DNA from: Thorsellia anophelis DSM 18579
GTDB taxonomy: Bacteria; Pseudomonadota; Gammaproteobacteria; Enterobacterales; Thorselliaceae
Assembly: GCF_900111395.1 (NCBI RefSeq)
Contig: NZ_FOHV01000001.1
Span: 186,001 to 250,000, forward strand
Reading direction: 5' to 3'
Length of the DNA stretch: 64,000 bases
In this document: in pieces, positions 50,199-57,950 of the stretch
Layout of the letters: each line of letters starts with the position of its first letter
How positions within the stretch are numbered: the stretch's first letter is position 1
Notes under the pieces: model-generated
Databases searched by the model: none
Seen by the model: only the letters and a program-made list of their open reading frames with translations
Told to the model about the DNA's origin: nothing
Translations under genes and position numbers: made by a program

Positions 50199-50384
50199 TC
50201 ATTCAGCTAAACCTGCTTGCTTTAGTATACTATTAACAGTTTTCAAGGGCAGATCTTTTGATGGATGGGGAATAGTTACTCGTCCACTTTTAGTTTTATG
50301 CTTAAATTGCGCATGACTACCTTTATGGGCGACTTTAAACCAGCCATCACGCTGAATCCTTTTGATTAAATCATCAGAACTCAT
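50199..50384 (-). CDS. hicA: HicA family mRNA interferase toxin
   Basis: HicA is a small double-stranded RNA-binding-like RNase that cleaves mRNA and is inhibited by HicB. The start at 50384 (MSSDDLIKRIQRDGWFKVAH) gives 61 residues, the usual size. The catalytic histidine lies in GSHAQFKH, and GRVTIPHPSKDLPLKTVNSIL completes the fold. A longer start adds 11 residues; AAGGTGA lies about 12 bases before the short start. Confidence 0.92.
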   Translation of the reverse strand: MSSDDLIKRIQRDGWFKVAHKGSHAQFKHKTKSGRVTIPHPSKDLPLKTVNSILKQAGLAE

Positions 50385-50456
50385 GGCGCTTTTATCACCT
50401 TGATATTTTTCGATCATACGTAATTACATGCATCTGTTATCTTAACGAGATGTCTC

Positions 50457-50507
50457 ATTATACACATGAATACACACTAAGTTAAATTGCAATGTGTATT
50501 CATGTGT
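50457..50507. promoter_or_regulatory. hicAB promoter and operator
   Basis: Two 15-base arms (ACACATGAATACACA, 50462-50476, and its complement, 50493-50507) are perfect inverted repeats. On the minus strand a TATAAT (plus-strand ATTATA 50457-50462) touches the left arm, with TTAACT at the 17-base -35 position. This is the arrangement expected for HicB autorepression. Confidence 0.75.
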
Positions 50508-51118
50508 TATTTCTTATTCTTGTTTTGCACCAAAACAACGCATGCTTACGATTAATACAGTAGAAAAAAGTTAAATTTTTTGATTTTATTTTTGGATTGT
50601 TGATTTGTTTCACGGGGCTTAAATCCGAGATGTCAATGGAAGTAAAAAGTGCATAATTTTGTTTTATCAATAATCAGTTGGCTCAAGTATAGAATGAAAT
50701 TTTTCCATGATGGTAAAGCCTTACAACAGATTTGAGTTCTGAGAGAGGGAAACAAGTGCTCCCTCATTTTTTAGGTGCAGATTTGACCTTTTAATCATCG
50801 CATTTTTTGTCCTGCAATTTTGTTTGATTGGTGTTTTTTTACTCACATGTCATATCTAAATTAATTTAACCTTCCGTTAGAGCTGAGTTAGCGGCTGTAT
50901 GCTAATTAATTTATAACCGAAGGACTTTTCAGAGGGGATATTTTATCTCGGTAGGTGACTGTTTTCACGCATGCCCAGATCGATTCACTAGCCTGTTCAC
51001 GTATTCAATATCACCCAAACATTGTTACGGTCTAAGTTGTTTAAGCAATTACTACAACATTAAATGATTTTTAATCAGTGCATTAATGATCTAGTCAGCT
51101 CTCTGCCCAGCTAGATGA
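50508..51118. other. stretch without recognised genes
   Basis: No frame with family similarity was found. A hairpin around GAGAGAGGGAAACAAGTGCT with CCCTCATTTTTT (about 50738-50773) looks like a terminator, but no gene precedes it. It may end a gene that has been deleted. Confidence 0.4.
50738..50773 (+). terminator. orphan terminator-like hairpin
   Basis: GAGGGA pairs with TCCCTC around an AACAAGTGC loop and is followed by ATTTTTT. It is oriented on the plus strand in DNA with no recognisable gene before it. Confidence 0.45.
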
Positions 51119-51350
51119 TCAATCTATTGAATTATTTAGTATTTCAATAAGTGTTTTGATTTTTATTACATTCTCAAAATGGTCAAATTTCATCTTTTGA
51201 ATCCAACATGTTGCTGCTTGCATTAATAATTCTGGGTCATCATTTTTGTTTGCAAAATAAAGCATAAAAGAAAGACCAACTGATTCTCCTTTTGCGGCAA
51301 TCTTTTGGTCACAAACTTGGATAATTTTAGTTCTGAGAGAGCCTCATTGG
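51119..51350 (-). pseudogene. fragment of a small uncharacterised protein gene
   Basis: The minus-strand frame ending at TGA 51119-51121 reads TKIIQVCDQKIAAKGESVGL, then SFMLYFANKNDDPELLMQAA and TCWIQKMKFDHFEN, ending NNSID. Composition and pattern look truly coding and resemble short DUF6500-type proteins. That assignment is from memory. There is no usable start codon in frame: an ATG at about 51342-51344 is in another frame, and a TGA precedes the readable part. The gene is probably frameshifted or 5' truncated. Confidence 0.45.
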
Positions 51351-51710
51351 CGGTACCTTCAGGCTATAGTGGCGGGGCGTATCTGCTCACTGATTTCTAT
51401 TATCAGTACAGCGTGAATTTAAATATCTACCGATATATTATCAGAAAGCAAATTTTTATATTCGGCTTTTAATATTTATCTACTGAGTAATTTATTACAA
51501 AATAAGTCAAGTGATTGCCTTTGCATCATATTTCATATGGAATTTACATTAGTAATTTATATAAATTTCAATGAATTAAGTTGTTGTGTTGTAAGTATTT
51601 CAGTGTATAATTTAAAGGCTGGAAATTAAGTTTATAGCCTTTAAAACTTATCACTCAGTAATAATAATTATTAATAAGCCTATTAGTGTTCGTATAAAAA
51701 TCTTACATTT
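51351..51710. other. upstream DNA of the autotransporter gene
   Basis: No gene is recognised. A segment near 51350-51420 is richer in GC than its surroundings and may be debris of another element. The region must hold the promoter of the autotransporter gene; AT-rich DNA prevents confident placement of boxes. Confidence 0.3.
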
Positions 51711-51752
51711 TATATTTATATTTATATTTATATTTATATTTATATTTATATT
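51711..51752 (+). repeat. (TATATT)7 hexanucleotide tract
   Basis: Seven perfect TATATT units run from 51711 to 51752, ending two bases before CAGGGGAT, the ribosome-binding site of the autotransporter gene. Such tracts change length by slipped-strand mispairing. Here the tract lies between promoter and ribosome-binding site, or forms the promoter itself because each unit resembles a -10 box. Copy number could therefore change expression. Confidence 0.9.
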
Positions 51753-51767
51753 TCAGGGGATATAATC

Positions 51768-54236
51768 ATGCCAAAAATTTTTAAATCCAATAATGCAGTG
51801 AAACTTATTTTTACTATTTCAGGTGCATTATGCCTTATTCCTAAAGTCCAGGCTGCTTGTAATGTTGATATGTCAGGCTTAGATGAGGAAGGTTCGCAAA
51901 TAACGTGTGTCGATACTATAAGTCGCTTAGATTTAGATCTTATTGAAACACTGACAACGAGTAATAATGTATTGTCAGCTGAAAATGTTAACGGTCTAAG
52001 CGATTATCAAGTTATCTCTGCGGCACGAGTTAATATACCGAGTCAAACAGTATCTTCAGGGCAATATGATTTAAATAATAATAGGCTTATGCTAACTGGC
52101 CAATCTATATTAGACGAAGTTTACGCCGCAGATATTCAAGCAACGAGTGGTAATTATGACTTTAATTTGTCAAATAATAATGTCGAGATGAATGATAATG
52201 CTTTTGCTCAAAATAGTGCGGCTGCAAGATCTTTTATGGTTTATGCCGGAGGTGGCCTAACGGGTAAGGCTAAAATGTTATTAGAAAATAATAGGTTAGT
52301 GTTGAATAATTTTGCTGTAACGAATATCGCTTCTGGCGTAACTGCGAATAATTCAGGTGGAGAAATTAACCTTAGCGGAAATAGTATTATCCTGAATGAT
52401 AATACGAAAGTCGAAGATGCCTCTGGTGCCACGGCAGTCGGTGTGGGTAATCAATTAGTCACATTCAATTCAGTTACATTAAATCACGATAGTAGAGTAA
52501 CAAATCTGATTCAAGGCGGCGTTGGCTCTGTCTTTGATGATGCGAACTATGATATAACAAGCGAAATAGAGATAAATGTTAGCAATAACACGGTTACCTT
52601 AAATGATACTAGTGAAGCTCAGGCAATTTTTGGTGGTTTATCTACTAAACGCGCTGGTATATATCCAATTGCTCCAAAGCCTCTTGAACCTAGAAAAACA
52701 AACCAATACGCGATTAATAATATAATTAATATCAATGATTCAGCTAAAGTTTCAAGCTTTATTTTTGGTGGTTATTCAGACGGGCTCGATTTTGCTGTAA
52801 AATATGATCTTTTTAGTGGAAATACATTAAATTTTACAGCATCTCCAATAACCTTGAGCTATGGTATCGCAAATATTGAGCACTACAATTTTACAATTGA
52901 TCCTACATTAGCTAATACCAACAAGGCATTGATTCAAGCTGACTTAATTCAATTTGGTACCAACGCAGAAAATACTTTAGGTGGTACAGATAAAACCTCA
53001 AAGATTGCAGTTGTCGGTATTAAATCGGGTAATCAATTATTCTTAAATGATGAATTTATCCTTATGCGTGCATCAACTGATATGAGAGGAGAGGTTGAAG
53101 GGCTGACGAGTAAAGGTATTGCACAGCAGGGTGTTTCTTTGCTTTATGACATAGAAACAAAAGTTGATTTAACGAATAAATTAGTAACTGCAACTGTGGT
53201 ATCGGGCGAATCTAGTGGTTCAGGAAATACCAGTGGCAGTAACAATAATTCTGGTGGGAATAATAACAATTCTGGCGGTAACACAGGTGGCGTTACCAAT
53301 ATTGCAAAAGTGAATCCTCAACTGAAATCTCTTTCGGAAGGGCATCTTTCTACAGCAATGCTAGTTGGACGTGCTTCAGATATCATAGCAAATGATATGT
53401 ATCATGTGATTGAACAACAAAATTTGCTCTCAACAATCGCCCCTTTTATCTCCTTCAATGGTGGGCTAACACGCTACAATAGCGGTTCACATATTGATTC
53501 AAAAGAAGCCATTTTGACTGGTGGCTTAAGTTATCGCAATGAAAGCCTAACGACGGGTATTTTTATTGAAAGTGGTTGGGGAAGCTATGATACATATAAT
53601 AGCTTTGAAAATATGGCAGATGTGAAAGCCAATGGACATAACCGATTTACTGGTGCGGGCTTATTGACTCGCTATTCTTTTGACTCTGGCATGTATTTAG
53701 ACGGCGCTCTACGCCTGGGTAAAAGTTGGAATACATACAGCACGCAAGATATTCAAAACTTAGTCTCTAAACAATATGCGAATTACCAGATGAGCACTGG
53801 CTATTATGGTATGCATTTGGGAGCAGGTTATCAATTTAAATTAGATGAGCAAAATACAGTTGACGTTTCCAGTAAATATCTTTGGACTCAATTGAATGGC
53901 GACAACGTTGTTATCGCAGGTGATGAGGTTAAATTTAAGGATATCAATTCCCATCGTGCGCAGTTAAATGCTCGTGTTGATCATCAATATACCAAAAATA
54001 CACAATTAAAAGCAGGCGTTGGCTATGAATATGAGTTTGATGCTAAAGCCAGTGCGCAAGCCTATGAATACGATATTTTAGAACCAAGCCTTCAAGGCAG
54101 TACAGGGACATTATTATTAGGTACTCGTTTTACTCCTACAACTGCACCAAATCTCGACCTAGATTTTGAAATAAAAGGTTATTTAGGAAAAAGAGAAGGT
54201 GTGAGTGGAAATATTCAACTGAAATACGCTTTCTAA
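51768..54236 (+). CDS. autotransporter (type V secretion) with beta-barrel
   Basis: The 822-residue protein has a signal peptide (MPKIFKSNNAVKLIFTISGA, cleavage after VQA). A passenger of about 30-470 is built from degenerate beta-helix strands (SGNSIILNDNT-like repeats). A Gly/Ser/Asn linker at about 480-514 follows, and the C-terminal autotransporter barrel covers about 555-822 (ISFNGGLTRYNSG, AGLLTRYSFDSGMYLDGALR), ending in YAF. The terminal Phe fits outer-membrane insertion by BAM. Adhesion is a likely role but not shown. The (TATATT)7 tract immediately upstream suggests phase-variable expression. Confidence 0.88.
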   Translation: MPKIFKSNNAVKLIFTISGALCLIPKVQAACNVDMSGLDEEGSQITCVDTISRLDLDLIETLTTSNNVLSAENVNGLSDYQVISAARVNIPSQTVSSGQYDLNNNRLMLTGQSILDEVYAADIQATSGNYDFNLSNNNVEMNDNAFAQNSAAARSFMVYAGGGLTGKAKMLLENNRLVLNNFAVTNIASGVTANNSGGEINLSGNSIILNDNTKVEDASGATAVGVGNQLVTFNSVTLNHDSRVTNLIQGGVGSVFDDANYDITSEIEINVSNNTVTLNDTSEAQAIFGGLSTKRAGIYPIAPKPLEPRKTNQYAINNIININDSAKVSSFIFGGYSDGLDFAVKYDLFSGNTLNFTASPITLSYGIANIEHYNFTIDPTLANTNKALIQADLIQFGTNAENTLGGTDKTSKIAVVGIKSGNQLFLNDEFILMRASTDMRGEVEGLTSKGIAQQGVSLLYDIETKVDLTNKLVTATVVSGESSGSGNTSGSNNNSGGNNNNSGGNTGGVTNIAKVNPQLKSLSEGHLSTAMLVGRASDIIANDMYHVIEQQNLLSTIAPFISFNGGLTRYNSGSHIDSKEAILTGGLSYRNESLTTGIFIESGWGSYDTYNSFENMADVKANGHNRFTGAGLLTRYSFDSGMYLDGALRLGKSWNTYSTQDIQNLVSKQYANYQMSTGYYGMHLGAGYQFKLDEQNTVDVSSKYLWTQLNGDNVVIAGDEVKFKDINSHRAQLNARVDHQYTKNTQLKAGVGYEYEFDAKASAQAYEYDILEPSLQGSTGTLLLGTRFTPTTAPNLDLDFEIKGYLGKREGVSGNIQLKYAF

Positions 54237-54431
54237 CAAATTGTTTCAAAAGTAAAAAGGCTATGTTGCTGATAGTAAACTAGTTAATCACGACCTTTAA
54301 TTAGTCTAAACCAGCATTTTAGAATATGGTATCAGGTCAACTCTGCATCAATACTCTGTGCATCTAGAAATGGCATATCCACCATAGATTGAACATAACG
54401 CGGTCCCTTTTTATTCTCTTTAAAATATTTC
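54237..54431. other. gap after autotransporter
   Basis: Nothing convincing is seen. A poor T-rich stretch (TTTTTGTTTTTTTC near 54466-54481) lies inside the following pseudogene, not here. The autotransporter gene has no clear terminator. Confidence 0.3.
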
Positions 54432-55429
54432 CTAAGCAGTGTGAATAAAGGGGTTTTGAAAACACTTTTTGTTTTTTTCTATATTGTCATGCTCGTTTGG
54501 GATCTCTTGCTCATCAAGTTCGGTATTGCCAAACAGGGCTTCGATGAGATCTTTAAACGTCTTATTAAAATTGGTTATCGTACCAGAAAAAGCTGATTGA
54601 TTGAGAGCTGTCTGGGCTATTCCAACAAACGTTGCATATTTATTCACTTGATCAATAACTGTCCCTGGAGAGATTATTAACAGATCAACTAAGTAGATAA
54701 CATGAGTAATTTTAGCCGCTGATGAGGTTTACAAGATTGTTGACTCATACGCTTATTCTGCAAGCTCATGAGGGTAAAGTAAACTCGCAGCAAAAGCATC
54801 TGCAAAATTTTCAGCGTCATCACTCTCAAGAGTGGCTGAAAGAGAGTGATCTAATTCATATGTCATCCAAAATTTAAAGTCACGGATATTCGTCTTTAAA
54901 TTAAGGTAACCCCATGTACTACCCGAATCGGGTAGATGGATATACACCGCATTTTCATGGCGTTGTTTCGCTCCCCACATTACAGGAACTATAACTGCCC
55001 GCAAGCCTCTGAATCGGTCAATCAGATGAGTAAAATTTACCCACAGCTGGGCCTAGGTTTATATCTTTTCTGGCTTTAGTCGTAAGATTGCGTAGGAAAT
55101 TATAGTCACTGTTTGGTGATTTGAGTACTGGCGGTATTTCGAAGCTATCAAAATGGTAAATAAGGAGTAAGGTAGCGTAGAAAATATCCCATTTATTGTG
55201 CCTTTTCTATATGGGAATTCGTTGTGTTTGTACCGCGCATTTTTCGGAATGCCACTTTGGGTGTGTGTGGATCATCCCTGACGACTAAATCATCAAAGGA
55301 GAGATCCTGCAATTTCCCTAATTGTAGAAGTTTATTAGGGTGCGGAAAAGATTTATGCAAAAGCCATTGTGAAACGGCTTCTTTTGTCACACCGAGAGCA
55401 TCAGGTATCGCGGTTTGAGTTAATAACAC
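54432..55429 (-). pseudogene. XRE-ImmA/IrrE-type regulator, shattered
   Basis: Reading down the minus strand from 55429, pieces of one ancestral gene appear in order. The first is a helix-turn-helix (LTQTAIPDALGVTKEAVSQW, then FPHPNKLLQLGKL) up to a TAA near 55193. In another frame come HNKWDIFYATLLLIYHF and IPPVLKSPN. After a further shift come GLRAVIVPVMWGAKQRHENA and YELDHSLSATLESDDAENFA with DAFAASLLYP. Finally, past two stops, the frame to 54432 (NKYATFVGIAQTALNQSAF) continues. The set resembles an XRE plus ImmA-like metallopeptidase, in which the zinc motif HExxH is already changed to YELDH. The 5' end meets the repeat flank of paralogue 1. Confidence 0.65.
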
Positions 55430-55454
55430 CGTTTTATTACCATTTAATAATTAC

Positions 55455-55484
55455 TTGCATAGAAATAGAGCTATATGATAAAAT
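55455..55484 (+). promoter_or_regulatory. promoter of paralogue 1
   Basis: TTGCAT (55455-55460) and TAAAAT (55479-55484) are 18 bases apart. The same boxes recur at 59935-59964 and 62044-62073 before the other two paralogues, within a conserved stretch that runs to the start codon. Conservation of this block supports a shared promoter, although the -35 box is weak. Confidence 0.5.
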
Positions 55485-55586
55485 ATTTCTTAATGTAAAC
55501 TAAAGTTAACACTAAGGTTTGTCCGTATACAATTGCATTTTAAATGCAAGCTTTATATATTAACTATTGATTTTAAAGGTGAAAGT

Positions 55587-56292
55587 ATGTTAAAATTCAA
55601 CACCGCAACACCGCAACACCGCAACTAAGCCATTATTTTATCTAGTTTCTACCTCGATTATTTTTTCTACAATTCTATATTTACCCTCTCTCAAAGCGTC
55701 TCCAAAAACTTATGGTTATGTACTACAAATGCCAAATGAGTTTTGGCCTAGCACTACGAACCCACCTTCATTGCCTGGTGGTATAGGTAATTCAATCCAA
55801 CAAAATACTGCCGCAAATAATCCAGATGTCTTTTGTAAGTCACAGGGAAGCGGTTATCGATTACCCTCAATAGGGGAATTTCATGCGAATACTAAAAGTC
55901 TTTCACCAGGTTCAAGTCACCAAGCTGTACAACCGGGACATTGGTCACAATATGTCAATAATGATACGACTAAAGCCCGTTTACCTAATGATGCTACCAG
56001 AAATGTTAATGGCTCTCTCTATAACGAATGGGGAGATGTATCAAAATACGTTAATGGGTGGGAAGCTGGGAATTATTGGTCTAGCGAGGTGGCTGTTGTA
56101 CGAAATATAAGCTACAGTAGGTCAAGAGGAGTTGGCCGCTTAAAGTTTGACCCAACATTGGGGCTTATTTATCCTCCTACTGATCGTATTGATACTTTTG
56201 CTCTAACAAGTGATGCTGGCAATCTTTATAACACTGCCTGTGTAAGAGATTTAGTGCCGACACCATCAACAGCTAATCCAAGTAAAACCTAA
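55587..56292 (+). CDS. phase-variable secreted protein, paralogue 1 (reads OFF)
   Basis: The start ATG at 55587 is preceded by AAAGGTGA. The encoded head (MLKFNTATPQHRN) is followed by TAA at 55626 because the CAACACCG tract has three copies. A fourth copy would join it to TKPLFYLVSTSIIFSTILYL..KAS, a signal peptide, and give 237 residues. The mature part (about 195 residues) has FCKSQGSGYRLPSIGEFHA, the GWEAGNYWSSE motif and ACVRDLVPTPS with one cysteine near each end. RLP...YWSS...CVR is the pattern of Lcl/DUF1566-like domains. This suggests a lectin- or FGE-like fold, but family and ligand are unproven. Confidence 0.75.
55598..55621 (+). repeat. octanucleotide tract (CAACACCG)3
   Basis: Three perfect CAACACCG copies lie between the start codon and the signal-peptide region of paralogue 1. 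Because 8 is not divisible by 3, each gained or lost unit changes the reading frame. With 3 copies the frame ends at TAA 55626-55628. With 4 (or 7, 10) it reads through; 5 or 2 ends at TAG a few codons later. Confidence 0.95.
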
Positions 56293-56368
56293 TATCATCA
56301 GATATTAGTACCTTTCAAATACCTTACTTGCTAAATGATAATTCATCTTTGGCAAGTAATCGAATCAA

Positions 56369-56546
56369 GAAAAAGCCTTTCACTAGCTAACTAATTCATT
56401 TAATAGGCTATCAACCTAACTCCATAATATTACAACCAGATTACTATCAAAGAAGCCGCATTTTGCATTATATTGCACTAGCCATTATTACACTGTAACA
56501 GGTGCGAATTTAAAAGGTGCATACATGGCACGCAGGGAAACTGTAC
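56369..56546 (-). repeat. R3 repeat, inverted copy
   Basis: This 178-base segment is the reverse complement of segments at 61015-61259 and 63125-63360, with clear divergence and internal indels. Shared landmarks are GGTATGGTTTCCCTGCG (as CGCAGGGAAACTGTACCC here), TTACCGTGTAATAA-like, and CTAGCCAGTGAAAG-like ends. It lies downstream of paralogue 1, in the opposite orientation to copies 2 and 3. Confidence 0.65.
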
Positions 56547-56579
56547 CCATGATATAGTGACACCCTTTGCATAATTAGA

Positions 56580-56850
56580 TGGATTGAGTGAAAGGCGTGG
56601 CCCATTATATTGCGCTTGATGCGGATAAAGAAAGCGAGAAAAGTTATAGACCGTCTGAAAAAGGACTAAAAGAAACTTTAGTGATGATGGATGCGGGTTA
56701 TTTTGACATCGGTTATCTTGAAAAAATAAGCCAATCTGGTGGTTTTTTTGTGGTCAGGGAAAAAGCAAATATCAATCTTCTTGTTGTCGCAATTTACAAT
56801 GAAATGGGATTAAAACTTTTTCATAAGGTAATGAAATTAAAATGATGATT
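56580..56850 (+). mobile_element. IS4-family transposase fragment
   Basis: The frame 56588-56845 reads KGVAHYIALDADKESEKSYR, LKETLVMMDAGYFDIGYLEK and SGGFFVVREKANIN. This resembles the central DDE part of IS4-type transposases (pattern LLMDAGYF..., IVR.K). Both ends of the gene are missing. It is a remnant only. Confidence 0.55.
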
Positions 56851-56870
56851 ATAACATACCGTGCTCAACA

Positions 56871-56915
56871 TACTTGGTTGGTTTGATTTTAAAAAAAGCT
56901 AGGGATCGCTAGAAA
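56871..56915 (+). repeat. duplicated fragment of sgrR 3' end
   Basis: CTTGGTTGGTTTGATTTTAA and the following AAAAAGCT...GGGATCGCTAG resemble the last codons of sgrR at about 49031-49075 (CTTGGGTGGTTTGATTTTAA, AAAAGCTTGGTATCGATAA). About 40 bases align with few differences. It appears to be a copied or recombined piece of the sgrR C-terminal coding end (LGWFDFKKAWYR), now next to the IS4-type remnant. Confidence 0.5.
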
Positions 56916-57320
56916 ATATCCAAGTTTATTGAACTCTATATCGTATCATTAGGGGTATATCGAAAAATACATCCAATAATATCCGATTAAGTGCCATTAT
57001 TTGAGAGTAAGTATAATCGTGATAGGGTAAACGTTGGTACTAAATACTTGTGTTTATGCTTAAAAAGCATTGTCGAGATGTTGTGATCTGTTAGAATCAA
57101 GTGCATTGAATCGGTGGATTAAATAAATGATGCTAGAAATTAATCTAAGCACGAGTATCGCTGTGCAAATGTGTAAACAATTACAGTGAAATTGGATCAA
57201 GGATTAGATTTGCTCTATAACAAACGCTAGTTGCATTAATTGCGATGCAGTAAAGCTAACATATGAGTTGACTGAGATTTTTGTTGTGAATAAGAATATA
57301 AACAAAGGCAGGTTTGAACT
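56916..57320. other. gap before the DUF4062 gene
   Basis: No gene is recognised. The stretch holds the promoter of the DUF4062-AlbA_2 cassette; no convincing boxes could be placed. The AGGCAGG ribosome-binding site lies 12 bases before 57321. Confidence 0.3.
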
Positions 57321-57950
57321 ATGAGTAAAAAGCTCACTGTAATGGTGTCATCCACCGTATATGGCGTGGAGGAACTACTTGACCGCATCTATTCGCTGCT
57401 AACCGCTTTTGGATATGAAGTTTGGATGTCGCATAAAGGCACAGTGCCAGTCTCCTCTAACGAAACCGCTTTTGAAAGCTGCCTAAAAGCAGTAGAAAAA
57501 TGTAACCTGTTTATTGGTATCATAACCCCGCAATACGGCAGTGGTGTTGACCAGACGGGTTTATCTATTACCCATAAAGAGATGAAAAAAGCCATTGAAC
57601 TTAATAAACCACGTTGGTTTTTGGCGCACGATCAAGTTGTGTTTGCCCGTCGCTTATTGATTGATTTAGGCTATAAAACCAGAGAACAGCGCTCAGAGCT
57701 GAATCTTCGAAAAGGCGCATCGTCAATTTCTAGTATTAAGGTAGTCGACTTATATGAGGATGCTACTATGGAACAATTACCACTTGATGATCGCCAAGGC
57801 AATTGGGTGCAAAAATTCGATCGCGATGATGACGCAAATCTTTTTGTGGTCGCTCAATTTTCTCGATATCAAGATCTAGAGCAGCGCCTTACTGAACATT
57901 TTCAAAATGTCAGTCAGGTTAGCGCTTCGGTAGGAGTAATTCATGAGTAA
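57321..57950 (+). CDS. DUF4062 domain protein
   Basis: The 209-residue protein begins KKLTVMVSSTVYGVEELLDR, then AFGYEVWMSHKGTVP, CLKAVEKCNLFIGIITPQYG and GLSITHKEMKKAIELNKPRW. This is the DUF4062 (TIR-like/deoxyribosyltransferase-like) domain, often found in proteins tied to conflict systems. The C-terminal half has the DLYEDATMEQLPLDDRQGNW part and no further named domain. There is no signal peptide. It overlaps the next gene by eight bases, so they are probably translated as a pair. Role: candidate sensor or effector; not proved. Confidence 0.8.
   Translation: MSKKLTVMVSSTVYGVEELLDRIYSLLTAFGYEVWMSHKGTVPVSSNETAFESCLKAVEKCNLFIGIITPQYGSGVDQTGLSITHKEMKKAIELNKPRWFLAHDQVVFARRLLIDLGYKTREQRSELNLRKGASSISSIKVVDLYEDATMEQLPLDDRQGNWVQKFDRDDDANLFVVAQFSRYQDLEQRLTEHFQNVSQVSASVGVIHE

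Noticed and set aside
55883-56110. Internal 75-residue frame in paralogue 1 and its counterparts in paralogues 2 and 3
   Set aside because: They are out-of-frame shadows that recur only because the genes are similar.
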